A stretch of 54,416 nt of DNA from Bacteroidales bacterium (GCA_028689615.1 JAQVCV010000029.1:1-54416); one strand, 5' to 3'; positions 37,590 to 46,160 are shown, counted from the first letter of the stretch. Translations and numbers: made by a program. Notes: a model not told the origin generated them from the sequence alone.

Positions 37590-37723
37590 CGCCAACGGTC
37601 GACTGTAGCGAAAGTGCGGGATTGTGGAGCTGCGTCTGTATCCCCCGAGACGAACCCCGATGCAGGACGAACTGCTCGAAACCTTCTGCACCCCGCATTT
37701 TTGCTACGGTTTGTTATGCGGCG
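37590..37723 (-). repeat. attC-like site cs1
   Basis: The arms CTGTAGCGAAAGTGCGGG (37603-37620) and CCCGCATTTTTGCTACGG (37692-37709) are complementary over 18 bp with two internal mismatches. The ends carry GCCAAC and GTTATGC. The spacer GGTCGA faces TTT and stays unpaired, as in integron attC sites. It lies between the DUF2007 stop and the hydrolase start. Confidence 0.75.
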
Positions 37724-37724
37724 A

Positions 37725-38168
37725 TTATTTTTTATATCTCCATTCTTTATTACAATCAAAGCATTTATCTGTATATCCAAAAATTGGTAAAAGCGTTCCA
37801 AGTATTAAGTAAATTGGAATAACAATTATACTTATTTTTTTATTTCTATTTATATTTTCTGACTTACAAAACGGACATATTTTTGTATTAGTATTTTCAT
37901 TCAATTCTAATATTTCAACTTTATTATCTTCTTTATTTCCATCTTCTTGTATGTATCCTGATTTTTTAAGTAATAGAATGCTTTTATCATAGTTTGATTC
38001 TGCAACAAGTAGTTTTACACCTCCTATCGCATTTGAATAAAAGTTATTTACTTGAACAGTAAATTCATCTTGTATTATTGTTTCAATTTCATTTGATTCA
38101 AGAAATCCTTTAGCTAAATGAGCTTGGTGAGGATATGTAAATGAAATAACTGTTACAAAATTTTCCAT
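37725..38168 (-). CDS. DUF2007 protein with C-terminal zinc ribbon and membrane helix
   Basis: The 147-residue protein starts with a DUF2007 domain ('VTVISFTYPHQAHLAKGFLE', then 'GGVKLLVAESNYDKS'), a PII-like putative signal-binding fold. A zinc-ribbon pair (CPFCKSEN and CFDCNKEW) flanks one hydrophobic helix. The cargo is AT-rich. The leader ORF of header 1 stops 28 nt upstream and site cs1 lies right behind the stop. Confidence 0.82.
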   Translation of the reverse strand: MENFVTVISFTYPHQAHLAKGFLESNEIETIIQDEFTVQVNNFYSNAIGGVKLLVAESNYDKSILLLKKSGYIQEDGNKEDNKVEILELNENTNTKICPFCKSENINRNKKISIIVIPIYLILGTLLPIFGYTDKCFDCNKEWRYKK

Positions 38169-38196
38169 TTTTATCAGTTTTATTTAATTCGAATTT

Positions 38197-38532
38197 TTAC
38201 TTCGTCATATTTTTCGCTGTCTGGACAATTGCCGCATAACTAGTAAATATTCGCAAGTTTGTAACGTTTTCTTTGTTTTGCACAATTTGCCACCCACTTA
38301 AAATGCATAGCAAATAACGCAAACGTTCATAATTAGTTATATGCACACCAAAAGTGCTGTTATACGCCCCAACAGGTATTATAACAACACCTTCGAGGTT
38401 TCTTTTCACAACATTCCTTGTTTCCCTCACAACCTCCATCCGTTCTCTGTTGGTCGCACAGTTCTGCAACCCCCTCCCCCTTTCGGGAGCGGCACAAGTG
38501 CCCGTGGCCATGTAAGATGTTGAAATGCTCAT
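38197..38532 (-). CDS. Header leader ORF, copy 1 (111 aa)
   Basis: It starts with ATG exactly 18 nt after the -7 box TACTTTTG (38551-38558). The first 64 codons ('MSISTSYMATGTCAAPERGR' onward, ending 'GVHI') align without any indel with four other copies in the island. The last 47 codons are shared only with copy 2 and then enter the cassette through a GTTATGC core at 38234-38240. It stops 28 nt before the DUF2007 start. No known family; a translated leader coupled to the cargo is inferred. Confidence 0.5.
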   Translation of the reverse strand: MSISTSYMATGTCAAPERGRGLQNCATNRERMEVVRETRNVVKRNLEGVVIIPVGAYNSTFGVHITNYERLRYLLCILSGWQIVQNKENVTNLRIFTSYAAIVQTAKNMTK

Positions 38533-38890
38533 GGATAAATTCTTTGATTGCAAAAGTAAACATTTTCGAGAAAACAAAACCAAGCATCCTTCCGGATGGA
38601 GAAAAATTTCTCTCAACCCCCGATCCTGCAATCTGTAAAACTTCTTGATGGTAAAGCTTCCGGTTGGATTTGAAGAAAGAGGAGTTGCACTTGGGGGTGG
38701 GTAATGGAGGGGAAGAGGAGATTTAGGGGGGGGGAAGGGAAGTGTTAAGATGGTTGAAATATAAATGGGTAGTTTTGTGCGATTTGCCAATGTGCGGTTT
38801 TGTGTGTCGGCATTTTTTATTTTTCTTCTTTGTCTATAGGCAGCAAAAAATTCATGCTCGTTGTGTCGTTGTCATTTTTCTGAGGCTTAC
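38335..38890 (-). repeat. Header copy 1 (parts A and B) with promoter
   Basis: This is a 555-bp repeat, nearly the same as 42848-43398 and 46255-46808. Reading on the minus strand, part B (38890-38745) leads into a purine/pyrimidine-biased tract. After it come hairpin-like 'GCATCC-TTCC-GGATG' sequences, a TTTG about 17 nt before the -7 box TACTTTTG (38551-38558), and the leader ORF. The repeat points at the cargo gene and would drive it. Confidence 0.85.
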
Positions 38891-39027
38891 TTGTAACGTT
38901 CCTGGTATAGCCACAGTCGCGGATTTGCGGGCTGCTCAACTATTCACCGAGACAAAAGCCCACGCGGGGCAGCGAACGTAAAACTACCACCAAGCCCCGC
39001 TATTGTTGGCTATACCATGTTGTGCGC
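38890..39027 (-). repeat. attC-like site cs2
   Basis: The arms GGTATAGCCA (38904-38913) and TGGCTATACC (39007-39016) pair perfectly and continue through CGCGG / CCCGC. The ends are TTGTAAC and GTTGTGC. It begins 6 nt after the stop codon of the lipoprotein gene. Confidence 0.75.
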
Positions 39028-39032
39028 TTTGG

Positions 39033-39704
39033 TTATTTTTTCAAATTTCTAATTCTCAAATTGTCTAAATAGTTATTACTTGGATTTGGTATAATACTAT
39101 GTTCAAAAAAATCAAACTGCATGTTAATCTGTGTGATTTTTTGTTTTTTTGACCCAATCAAAAATTCTTTTTTTGAGGATAGAAGAAAACCTGATGAGCT
39201 AGTTACTTCTCCTATTAACTCAATGAGCGTATAATTTCCAATTCTATTAGCAAAATATTGAATTTTAATCTCATCATTGTCTATACTGTATCCGCCCCAA
39301 TTCCAAATCCCACTTTTCTTTTTTGAAAAATCCTTTGTATTGTAAAAATTCAAATAATTCTGAAAAGAACGATGAGCAGCTTCAAATGAATTTTCACCAA
39401 GCATTTCGTGGAAATTATATCGTAATCCTGTCCAAATTGTGTTTTCATTTACGAATGCTCTTCCATTTGGATAAAGAATTATTGTTCTGATACCGTATGC
39501 TTCAACTGTATCTTGGGCTATATTTCGCTGATAATTATATAATTCGGGTATTGTATCCTTTGAAAAATAATAACCATTAAATCTAAAATCATAATTAACA
39601 ACGTACTTGTTTTCGTAAAATAGGTAGTCATTTAGGTAATATATTCTAACACAGGAGTTCAATGTTGAGATTAAACAAAACAAAAGAATTAGTTTTTTGG
39701 GCAT
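39033..39704 (-). CDS. Lipoprotein of unknown function
   Basis: The 223-residue protein has a short lipoprotein signal ('LILLFCLISTLNSC'), then a Tyr/Asn-rich body without a known domain. It is probably anchored to a membrane facing the periplasm or surface. AT content is high. Leader ORF copy 2 ends 41 nt upstream and site cs2 lies immediately downstream, so it forms a one-gene cassette. Confidence 0.65.
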   Translation of the reverse strand: MPKKLILLFCLISTLNSCVRIYYLNDYLFYENKYVVNYDFRFNGYYFSKDTIPELYNYQRNIAQDTVEAYGIRTIILYPNGRAFVNENTIWTGLRYNFHEMLGENSFEAAHRSFQNYLNFYNTKDFSKKKSGIWNWGGYSIDNDEIKIQYFANRIGNYTLIELIGEVTSSSGFLLSSKKEFLIGSKKQKITQINMQFDFFEHSIIPNPSNNYLDNLRIRNLKK

Positions 39705-39745
39705 TTCCTTTTTGTTTATTCTATGAAACTAAGCTTTTTTCTATG

Positions 39746-40054
39746 CTACCATTGCGCATAACTAGTAAATATCCGCAAGTTTGTCACGTTTTCTTTATTC
39801 TGCACTATTTGCCACCCACTTAACATGCATAGCAAATAACGCAAACGTTCATAATTAGTTATATGCACACCAAAAGTACTGTTATACGCCCCAACAGGTC
39901 TTATAACACCACCTTCGAGGTTGCTTTTCACAACATTCCATATTTCCCCCGCATCCTCCATACGTTCTCTGTTGATAGCCCAGTTCTGCACCCCCCTCCC
40001 TCTTTCGGGAGCGGCGCAAGTGCCCGTGGCCATGTAAGATGTTGAAGTGCTCAT
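39746..40054 (-). CDS. Header leader ORF, copy 2 (102 aa)
   Basis: It starts 18 nt after a -7 box TACTTTTG (40073-40080). The 64-codon conserved part is followed by a 38-codon tail shared with copy 1 up to 'TSYA'. Here the frame crosses the core GTTATGC (39756-39762) and stops at once. Versus copy 1, the substitutions fall 7, 6 and 3 at codon positions 3, 2 and 1 of this frame. That is weak but in the right direction for coding. Confidence 0.5.
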   Translation of the reverse strand: MSTSTSYMATGTCAAPERGRGVQNWAINRERMEDAGEIWNVVKSNLEGGVIRPVGAYNSTFGVHITNYERLRYLLCMLSGWQIVQNKENVTNLRIFTSYAQW

Positions 40055-40145
40055 GGATAGATTCTTTTGTTGCAAAAGTAAACATTTTCGAGAAAACAAT
40101 ATCAAGCATCCTTAAGCTTGGAGAGAAACTTTTCGCAACCTCCCA
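39763..40145 (-). repeat. Header copy 2 (part A only; part B deleted)
   Basis: Part A is present with promoter and leader ORF, but the sequence joins site cs3 about 45-80 nt upstream of the -7 box, so part B is missing. This shows that part B is not needed for the unit to persist. Confidence 0.8.
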
Positions 40146-40157
40146 TGCCGTAATTTG

Positions 40158-40289
40158 TTTAACGGTCGCGTGTATGAAACGTTTGGCATTTCGATGCGAT
40201 TTCCTATCAAGTTACAACCACTTTTAACACGAGATGAAAAGCTTGATAAACCACTGACTGCCAAATATCTTATACACGTTGTTGTGCCT
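40158..40289 (-). repeat. attC-like site cs3
   Basis: The left arm GCGTGTATGAAACGTTTGGCA (from 40168) pairs with the right arm TGCCAAATATCTTATACACG (40259-40278) with a few bulges. The ends are TTTAACGG and GTTGTGC. The inner 'tttcctatcaagttacaac' also occurs in cs5. It lies 14 nt after the methyltransferase stop. Confidence 0.75.
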
Positions 40290-40302
40290 TCGTGCTTTGT
40301 TT

Positions 40303-42084
40303 TCATCCGAATATTGTCAATTGTTTTTCTTTCTTTGGTGTCATTTCGTTAATGAAATTATCCCAATGTGATAGGTTAATATCCAAACCATACTTGTTGT
40401 TTAAGAAAATTATTTGCTCTTCTATTTCAGTTCGGGAAATTAAATTAGCAAGATTTAATAAATCTAAACGCATTAAAAGGTCTTTAGTAAATACTCTCTT
40501 GGCATCGGAAAAAGTAATTGATTTTAAAAAGGCTTCAGTTGTTTTAGAGTTTAGTAGAACAATTGCATACACGGCATATTCTATTCTGTCAAAACCAATG
40601 AAATAACAAGTGTCATCCAGCATAACAGGTTTGTCGTTTTGTGGCAACACTAATGTAAAATGGTATGTTTTATACAACCCTGAAATTGCAACCTTGAATG
40701 GCTTAAATGAATAATCACCGATACCAAATATTGAAAACAATGGTTTCCCATTATAAATACTTGATTTTCTTGCTTGGAAATTAGAAATATTCTTTTTTAA
40801 ATATGAATATGTTTCGGGATATAAATGCTGAATATATGATGTTTCTTGTCCAACTTTTGTTTGTGTAACAATAGTGTGCTTTCTTGCACTTTTAATTACT
40901 GTATTTTTTAAATCAGAGCTTTTTAAAAAACCATATACCAATTCTTCTTCGAGTTGAATTTCATCAGATTGATTGTTTACAAAATGTCCGTTTACTCTTT
41001 CTAATTCCATAATAGCGGAACAATCGTGCTTTATCCCTTGCCTCCACTCAAAAGGACATAAGCCATCAATCTCTTTTGTTTCATTATAATCAGCAAGATT
41101 TGAGACAAACTTGGTATTAGCCCAACCAAAACTCAATCTTTTCTCTAAATTATAAAAATCAAATTCATTGCATTCAAAACCCGGGACTGAATTGAGTTGA
41201 CAATAAACCAAAGACGCTTCAACTGAAACATTAAATTCCTTTTTGCTATCAATGCAATATTTTTCTATTTCGCCAACTGTATATTTTTTGTCTTTTTGGT
41301 CAAAGACGATGTTTTTTATAACTGAGTTTTTTACCAACAGTGCCAAATACCCATTATGTGTTTGAAAGGCATCAAACAGCATTAAAGTAATAGACTCTGC
41401 AATATCAAAATTGCCTTTACCAGTCATTGCATCTAGGCCGTTTTGATTCTTGAAATTTGACTTTTTGGGGAGATTTAAAGAATTAAGTCTGCCTAGTTTT
41501 GAGTTTGTTACCCAAGGTGGATTTCCAATTATTAGTAATTTTTCAGATGGATACTGTTTAGAAATATTCTTAAAATCAAAATCGAAAATACTGCAATGTG
41601 TAATTGTTATTTCTGGTTTGTTCTGATGGCTGTCGCGATCAGGATTTGAAAGAAAATAATCAAGAATGCTAAATTTAGTTTCCCAAACGTAAGGTTTGTA
41701 AATTTCGATACCAAACACTTTCTTAACCGCCTTAAAATTTGATAACGAAGCAATTATAAAATTTCCTTTTCCGCAGGTTGGCTCGACAACAATTTCAGGT
41801 GATATATTCCTTTGTGCCAAATGCTTTGCAACTTTATTTGCTAAATCTTTATTAGTTTGAAAATCTCCATATTCTGCACGGTCAGGTTCTTCAACTGAAC
41901 TTAGGGCAATAACAGAAACAGACTCTTTCAGTGCTTGGTAATCATCATCATTTTCAAAGAAAATATTGATGCCGAAGGCATCAAATATTTTTTGATTGGC
42001 ATTTTTAAAAGACGAAGTACTTTTTAAAAAGTCTTTTAAAAACTCGCAAACTTGCAATGAAATATTTGCTTCAAATATTCTCAT
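40303..42084 (-). CDS. N6-adenine DNA methyltransferase of a restriction-modification system
   Basis: The 593-residue protein has a SAM-binding motif I ('EPTCGKGNFIIAS', about residue 100) and the catalytic NPPW motif ('LIIGNPPWVTN'), so it methylates adenine (or the exocyclic amine of cytosine). The C-terminal half is a likely target-recognition region. The order motif I then NPPW, with a long C-terminus, is of the gamma type used in Type II systems. It shares 1 nt with the endonuclease gene. Together they form a two-gene AT-rich cargo block. Confidence 0.85.
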   Translation of the reverse strand: MRIFEANISLQVCEFLKDFLKSTSSFKNANQKIFDAFGINIFFENDDDYQALKESVSVIALSSVEEPDRAEYGDFQTNKDLANKVAKHLAQRNISPEIVVEPTCGKGNFIIASLSNFKAVKKVFGIEIYKPYVWETKFSILDYFLSNPDRDSHQNKPEITITHCSIFDFDFKNISKQYPSEKLLIIGNPPWVTNSKLGRLNSLNLPKKSNFKNQNGLDAMTGKGNFDIAESITLMLFDAFQTHNGYLALLVKNSVIKNIVFDQKDKKYTVGEIEKYCIDSKKEFNVSVEASLVYCQLNSVPGFECNEFDFYNLEKRLSFGWANTKFVSNLADYNETKEIDGLCPFEWRQGIKHDCSAIMELERVNGHFVNNQSDEIQLEEELVYGFLKSSDLKNTVIKSARKHTIVTQTKVGQETSYIQHLYPETYSYLKKNISNFQARKSSIYNGKPLFSIFGIGDYSFKPFKVAISGLYKTYHFTLVLPQNDKPVMLDDTCYFIGFDRIEYAVYAIVLLNSKTTEAFLKSITFSDAKRVFTKDLLMRLDLLNLANLISRTEIEEQIIFLNNKYGLDINLSHWDNFINEMTPKKEKQLTIFG

Positions 42085-42758
42085 TACTTGGCTACTTTAT
42101 CAATTACTTTACTAATACCTTCAACTGTTTCATCAAGTGAAACAACTCGTTGATATTGCAACCGCCATTGCAAAGCGTTTGAAATAGTCAAATATCCTTG
42201 AACGGGTGGTGTTTTCAGAATTTGTTTTGCTAGCTGATTTAGAGTTATTTCATCGGCTGGAATGTTTTTATCGTTCAGGTAAGCAACAATATCTTCCACA
42301 TTAGCCTTATCCTTTACCATTTCACGTAAGCGAAAAGTTGTTGTATAATCGGCTGTCCGTTCTTTTGAAATAAATGAGCAACTAACAAAATCAAGTTTAG
42401 CTGTTTTTGTTTTGGGGTCATCTATTTTGTCGTAAACAAAAACAAGTAGGTTGTACCCAAGTCCAAAAATCTTTTGTTTAGCATCTTTAAACGGACAAGA
42501 TGATTGCGGTTGTCTAATTGATGTAACCTTAATATCTGTCAAAATATCTTCTGACGGTAAATCAATTCCATTTGCGGATGAACCAATTGTGGTTTTGTAT
42601 TTTGAGTTTAATTGCTCTTGAAACTTATGTTCGATATGCGTCCCTACTGCTTTTCCGTCAGTTACCCCAAAAAGTGATTTATTTTGAATTTTCGATTCTG
42701 CTATGCAAAAAGCTTTGGCTTCTGCTTTTAGTTTGTCTGTTGTTAGTTTTTCTTTCAT
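42084..42758 (-). CDS. Putative Type II restriction endonuclease
   Basis: The 224-residue protein has a PD-(D/E)xK-like segment ('GIDLPSEDILTDIKVTS', with Asp and DIK near residues 66-80), preceded by an acidic helix 'THIEHKFQEQL'. Its role is inferred mainly from its place beside the methyltransferase. The ATG overlaps the stop of the leader ORF in an ATGA junction, a strong hint that the leader is translated and coupled to it. Confidence 0.72.
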   Translation of the reverse strand: MKEKLTTDKLKAEAKAFCIAESKIQNKSLFGVTDGKAVGTHIEHKFQEQLNSKYKTTIGSSANGIDLPSEDILTDIKVTSIRQPQSSCPFKDAKQKIFGLGYNLLVFVYDKIDDPKTKTAKLDFVSCSFISKERTADYTTTFRLREMVKDKANVEDIVAYLNDKNIPADEITLNQLAKQILKTPPVQGYLTISNALQWRLQYQRVVSLDETVEGISKVIDKVAK

Positions 42759-43042
42759 TCTGATACCTTGTATTCGTTTACAAATTTAATCACTTTTCCT
42801 GTCATTTGGTCCGCTGTCGGTTTTCTTAGCATGAGGCCTAACTCATTTATATGCACACCAAAAATGTTGTTATGAACCCAATTTGTGCGTATAACAACAC
42901 CTTCCAGGCAGTTTCTTACAACATCCATTATCACATCATCATCCTCCATCCGTTCTCTGTTGGTCGCCCAGTTCTGCAACCCCCTCCCCCTTTCGGGAGT
43001 GGCACAAGTGCCGGTGGCCATGTAAGATGTTGAAGTGCTCAT
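42755..43042 (-). CDS. Header leader ORF, copy 3 (95 aa)
   Basis: It starts 18 nt after -7 box TACTTTTG (43061-43068). Sixty-four conserved codons are followed directly by the core GTTAGGC (minus strand, 42842-42836), an exact GTTRRRY, and a cargo-specific tail of 31 codons. Its TGA overlaps the ATG of the endonuclease gene (ATGA). A longer in-frame opening reaches 43453, but the same region is frameshifted in copy 4, so I start at 43042. Confidence 0.55.
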   Translation of the reverse strand: MSTSTSYMATGTCATPERGRGLQNWATNRERMEDDDVIMDVVRNCLEGVVIRTNWVHNNIFGVHINELGLMLRKPTADQMTGKVIKFVNEYKVSE

Positions 43043-43398
43043 GTATAGATTCTTTGATTGCAAAAGTAAACATTTTCGGGAAAACAATATCAAGCATCCT
43101 TCTGGATGGAGAAAAATTTCTCGCAACCCCCGATCCTGCAATCTGTAAAACTTCTTGATGGTACAGCTTCCGGTTGGACTTGAAGAAAGAGGGGTTACGC
43201 GTGAGGGTGGGTAATGGAGGGGAAGAGGAGATTTAGGGGGGGGAAGGGAGGTGTTAAGCTGACTGAAATATGAATGTGTAGTTTTGCGCGATTTGCCAAT
43301 GTGCGGTTTTGTGTGTCGGCATTTTGCATTTTTCTTCTTTGTCAATTTGCAGCAAAAAATTCGTTGTCGTTGTGTCGTTGTATTTTTATTCGGTTTAC
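42848..43398 (-). repeat. Header copy 3 (parts A and B) with promoter
   Basis: A full-length copy that keeps all the elements of copy 1. On the minus strand its sequence identity with copies 4 and 5 stops exactly at the triplet GTT after ATAAATGA. Confidence 0.85.
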
Positions 43399-43532
43399 TT
43401 GTAACGGTCGAGGGTACACGAAGTGCGGGAAATCGAAGCCACGCACTTATCAACCGTTACGAAATTTGCTACGAGCTGCAACGCTGACCTACACGCTGAA
43501 ACCCGCATTTTGTGTGACCCTTTGTTGTGCAC
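43399..43532 (-). repeat. attC-like site cs4
   Basis: The arms GGGTACACGAAGTGCGGG (43412-43429) and CCCGCATTTTGTGTGACCC (43502-43520) pair almost completely, with one extra base on one side. The ends are TTGTAACGGTCGA and TTTGTTGTGC. The cargo stop is 126 nt away, farther than in the other sites. Confidence 0.78.
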
Positions 43533-43657
43533 TGGCGTTTTGTATCAATTCTATAATTTACTGAATCGCCGTTATACATTAACATTTCATTGTCCAATAG
43601 TTTGCTCTTCAATGGCTGTAATTCAAATAATCGCAAACCAAGAAATGAAAGATCTTT

Positions 43658-44617
43658 TTAAAATTTACAAGTTTTACACCCATCTCGATGAATAATTTTT
43701 TTATTACTTCTTATTTTCTTAATTTCATCTCCATTCCAAATTTCATTAAAGTTTTCCTTATTAAGATTCCCTAATGAAACATCTTTATTATAGATTATTG
43801 GGCATGGACGAATAATATTTTTAACATTGACAATAAATGTGATATAGGGAAATATACAATTCTTTGTTCGCAAATGGGGTGTATTACTCCAATTCGATTT
43901 CCCATATGAGTTTGGAATAATTCTAAATTCATCACATCCAAGTTGAAAAGATAATTGTTTAGCGAGAACTTGTTCTGATTTATTCCAAATGAAATCTATC
44001 ATTTGCCACTCTATTTTTATTTTCGAATTGTGAATCCTTTTATAATATAATATTTTTTTTAAATTAGACATAACAAGATTCAAATCACCATTTCTCCTAT
44101 ATTTTTTATATACATTGCTTGTAATTCCATCAATTGCAACTATCATTTTATCCAACCCAGATAATACAAGATCTTTCCAAAAAAAGTCTTCTCTTTGTAT
44201 TGATAGATTTGAACTAATTATTGTTCCAATTCTATTTCTATTCGCGAATTCTATATATTTTATTATTTCTCTATTCTCAAGAGGTTCTCCTATTTCATAA
44301 AGCTGAATTACGACAATGTATTTCTTTAACAAATTAATTAAGGTTGAATATTTTTCGAAAGGATAAAATCGATTCTCTTTTGGCTCTGAGCAATAAAGAC
44401 AGTTTACATGGCACATTCTACTAATTTCTATTCTAAGAAATACAGGGTAACTATTGATTGTCTCTATATTAAAAAACCAGAAAAACAAACTTCTTAATAA
44501 GTTCATAACTTTGGAAAGAGTAATATATTTTACGAATAATAAGTACCTACTATATTTCCATGGCACAATATTTTTCTCATCTTTCCCGTTACTTTGTATT
44601 TGTTCAATTAATTTCAT
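43658..44617 (-). CDS. Radical SAM protein with SPASM-like C-terminus
   Basis: The 319-residue protein has the radical-SAM cluster motif 'CHVNCLYC' (about residue 69) and C-terminal cysteines (CIFP, CPII and 'DGCKTCKF') of a SPASM/twitch-type auxiliary cluster. Such enzymes modify peptides or sugars by radical chemistry. It overlaps the deacetylase gene by 14 nt and is the third gene of the block. AT content is very high. Confidence 0.82.
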   Translation of the reverse strand: MKLIEQIQSNGKDEKNIVPWKYSRYLLFVKYITLSKVMNLLRSLFFWFFNIETINSYPVFLRIEISRMCHVNCLYCSEPKENRFYPFEKYSTLINLLKKYIVVIQLYEIGEPLENREIIKYIEFANRNRIGTIISSNLSIQREDFFWKDLVLSGLDKMIVAIDGITSNVYKKYRRNGDLNLVMSNLKKILYYKRIHNSKIKIEWQMIDFIWNKSEQVLAKQLSFQLGCDEFRIIPNSYGKSNWSNTPHLRTKNCIFPYITFIVNVKNIIRPCPIIYNKDVSLGNLNKENFNEIWNGDEIKKIRSNKKIIHRDGCKTCKF

Positions 44618-45479
44618 TGATAAGGTTTATAATTGACGTGAATTCGTAATTTTCAAGCAAATAATTAAGTCTATGAAATAATCTTTTACGATTAAAATTG
44701 CTTATTTTTATTAAAAGTTTAGTTTTAATAGAAGCACACTCTAACCTTTTCTGGTAAAATACTGGAGGTGTGGCGATATCTATTTCGTATGGGTGAGTGT
44801 ATACTATTACTGGTTTTTTTGCTTTTTTTAATAATGCTTTAGTATAACAAAAAGGTAGTATCCGTAAGTAGCCACCTCCACAAATAGGTAAAGTATGCCC
44901 AAAAATAGAATACGTTGAAGGGGGGATTTCTATAATAAAATTCTTGTTGGATAATTTTATTTTTTTTATTACGCTATTTTGGTAGTTTTCATAATAATCA
45001 CAAAAATAATTATTTACATCACTTGAGTCATATTTGAATCCCAATTCTCCGAGAACTTCAAATATCCAACTTGATTTTTCATTGACGGAGCAAAAAGGTG
45101 CTCTATACCCAAAAATCTGTTTCCCGGAAATATCTTCAATGCTTTTTTTTGCTCGCCCTATCTCATTTTTTGCTGTCTTAAGTGAAATATTATCAAGCCG
45201 AGTATGTTTATAACCATGTACTCCAATTTCATGACCATCTTTGGCAATTTTTTTTACAAGAGTGGGATATTTATCAGCAACTTCTCCTAAAAGAAAGAAG
45301 GTTGCAGATGTTTTTTTCTCAGAGAATAGATTTAATAATCGAAGCACATTGTCAACAACATTACGTGTTGGTGGAATTTCAATGTTAAAATACTTTTTCA
45401 TACCTATATTTATTGCATCTTCAACATCGACTGACATACCTGATTTAATAAATGAATCTACCTTGATATTATTATTCAT
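44604..45479 (-). CDS. Polysaccharide deacetylase (carbohydrate esterase 4 type)
   Basis: The 291-residue protein shows the NodB-type motifs: 'MSVDVEDAIN' (metal-binding Asp pair), 'HEIGVHGYKHTRL' (HxxxH) and 'GYRAPFCS'. The form is close to the exopolysaccharide or exosortase-associated deacetylases. It would remove N-acetyl groups from a surface glycan. The next gene follows with a short overlap and the methyltransferase gene is 31 nt upstream. Confidence 0.87.
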   Translation of the reverse strand: MNNNIKVDSFIKSGMSVDVEDAINIGMKKYFNIEIPPTRNVVDNVLRLLNLFSEKKTSATFFLLGEVADKYPTLVKKIAKDGHEIGVHGYKHTRLDNISLKTAKNEIGRAKKSIEDISGKQIFGYRAPFCSVNEKSSWIFEVLGELGFKYDSSDVNNYFCDYYENYQNSVIKKIKLSNKNFIIEIPPSTYSIFGHTLPICGGGYLRILPFCYTKALLKKAKKPVIVYTHPYEIDIATPPVFYQKRLECASIKTKLLIKISNFNRKRLFHRLNYLLENYEFTSIINLINEIN

Positions 45480-45510
45480 GTTTGATTTCTATAAGGTGAA
45501 GTATATGTTC

Positions 45511-46143
45511 TTACATGTAAGCAACACTTACCCATCCAGCACTTCCTTTATATAGTTCTATTTCTTTTACGGAAGGACATTGATTATGGAGAGAGTAAAT
45601 TTTCTTTTCTGTGTAGTAATATACAGGACATGTATATCTAATTCTTCTAAGAAGCATTCTAATACCGTTTTTAGGCCAAGAGATAACAAATGCTTTATTT
45701 GAAATTTTTGCCATTTTAATGATGAAATCTTCAGGGTTGTCAACATAATCAAAAACGCCTAAAGCGATGGATATATCAAATTTATTATTTCTCCAATTAT
45801 GTTTCATAAAATCTCCTTCAATGAAATCACATAAATTTGTCATAGAGGATTGTTTGGCAAACTGATTTGCATAATTTATCATTTTTGGTGCGAAATCAAT
45901 CCCTGTCACATGCGAAACATTGGCATGCTTTAAAAGATTAATACTATTGATTCCAGGGCCAGAACCAATATCTAAAACTGTAGGTGTATTAAAGGAATTG
46001 CATACTATTAAAGCTCTTTCGAACCTCCTGAATATCCCTTTTCTAAAAATCAGGTCAAATTTGGAGGGATTTTCATAAAAAGTTGCAAATTTATGACTTC
46101 TATCATTCCAATACTCTTTAGTGCTAATTTTTTTCTTTAACAT
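45511..46143 (-). CDS. Class I SAM-dependent methyltransferase
   Basis: The 210-residue protein has motif I 'VLDIGSGPGINS' (about residue 55), an acidic 'VTGIDFAPKMI' and 'FDISIALGVFDYVDNPEDF'. It is a methyltransferase of the small-molecule or glycan-precursor type. It is the first gene of the three-gene cargo and begins 17 nt after leader ORF copy 4. With the deacetylase and radical SAM enzyme it suggests a glycan or cell-surface modification pathway. Confidence 0.85.
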   Translation of the reverse strand: MLKKKISTKEYWNDRSHKFATFYENPSKFDLIFRKGIFRRFERALIVCNSFNTPTVLDIGSGPGINSINLLKHANVSHVTGIDFAPKMINYANQFAKQSSMTNLCDFIEGDFMKHNWRNNKFDISIALGVFDYVDNPEDFIIKMAKISNKAFVISWPKNGIRMLLRRIRYTCPVYYYTEKKIYSLHNQCPSVKEIELYKGSAGWVSVAYM

Positions 46144-46160
46144 AGCTAACTATATTTATG

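Noticed and set aside
38341..38523. 60-aa plus-strand ORF starting MHTK, present with the same length in four header copies
   Set aside because: It is the exact mirror of the minus-strand leader ORF. Substitutions between copies fall least often at its third codon positions, the stop is lost in copy 5, and no promoter faces that way.
43043..43453. Upstream in-frame extension of leader ORF copy 3 through part B and cs4
   Set aside because: The same region is frameshifted in copy 4 and absent in copies 2 and 5, and it lies upstream of the -7 box.
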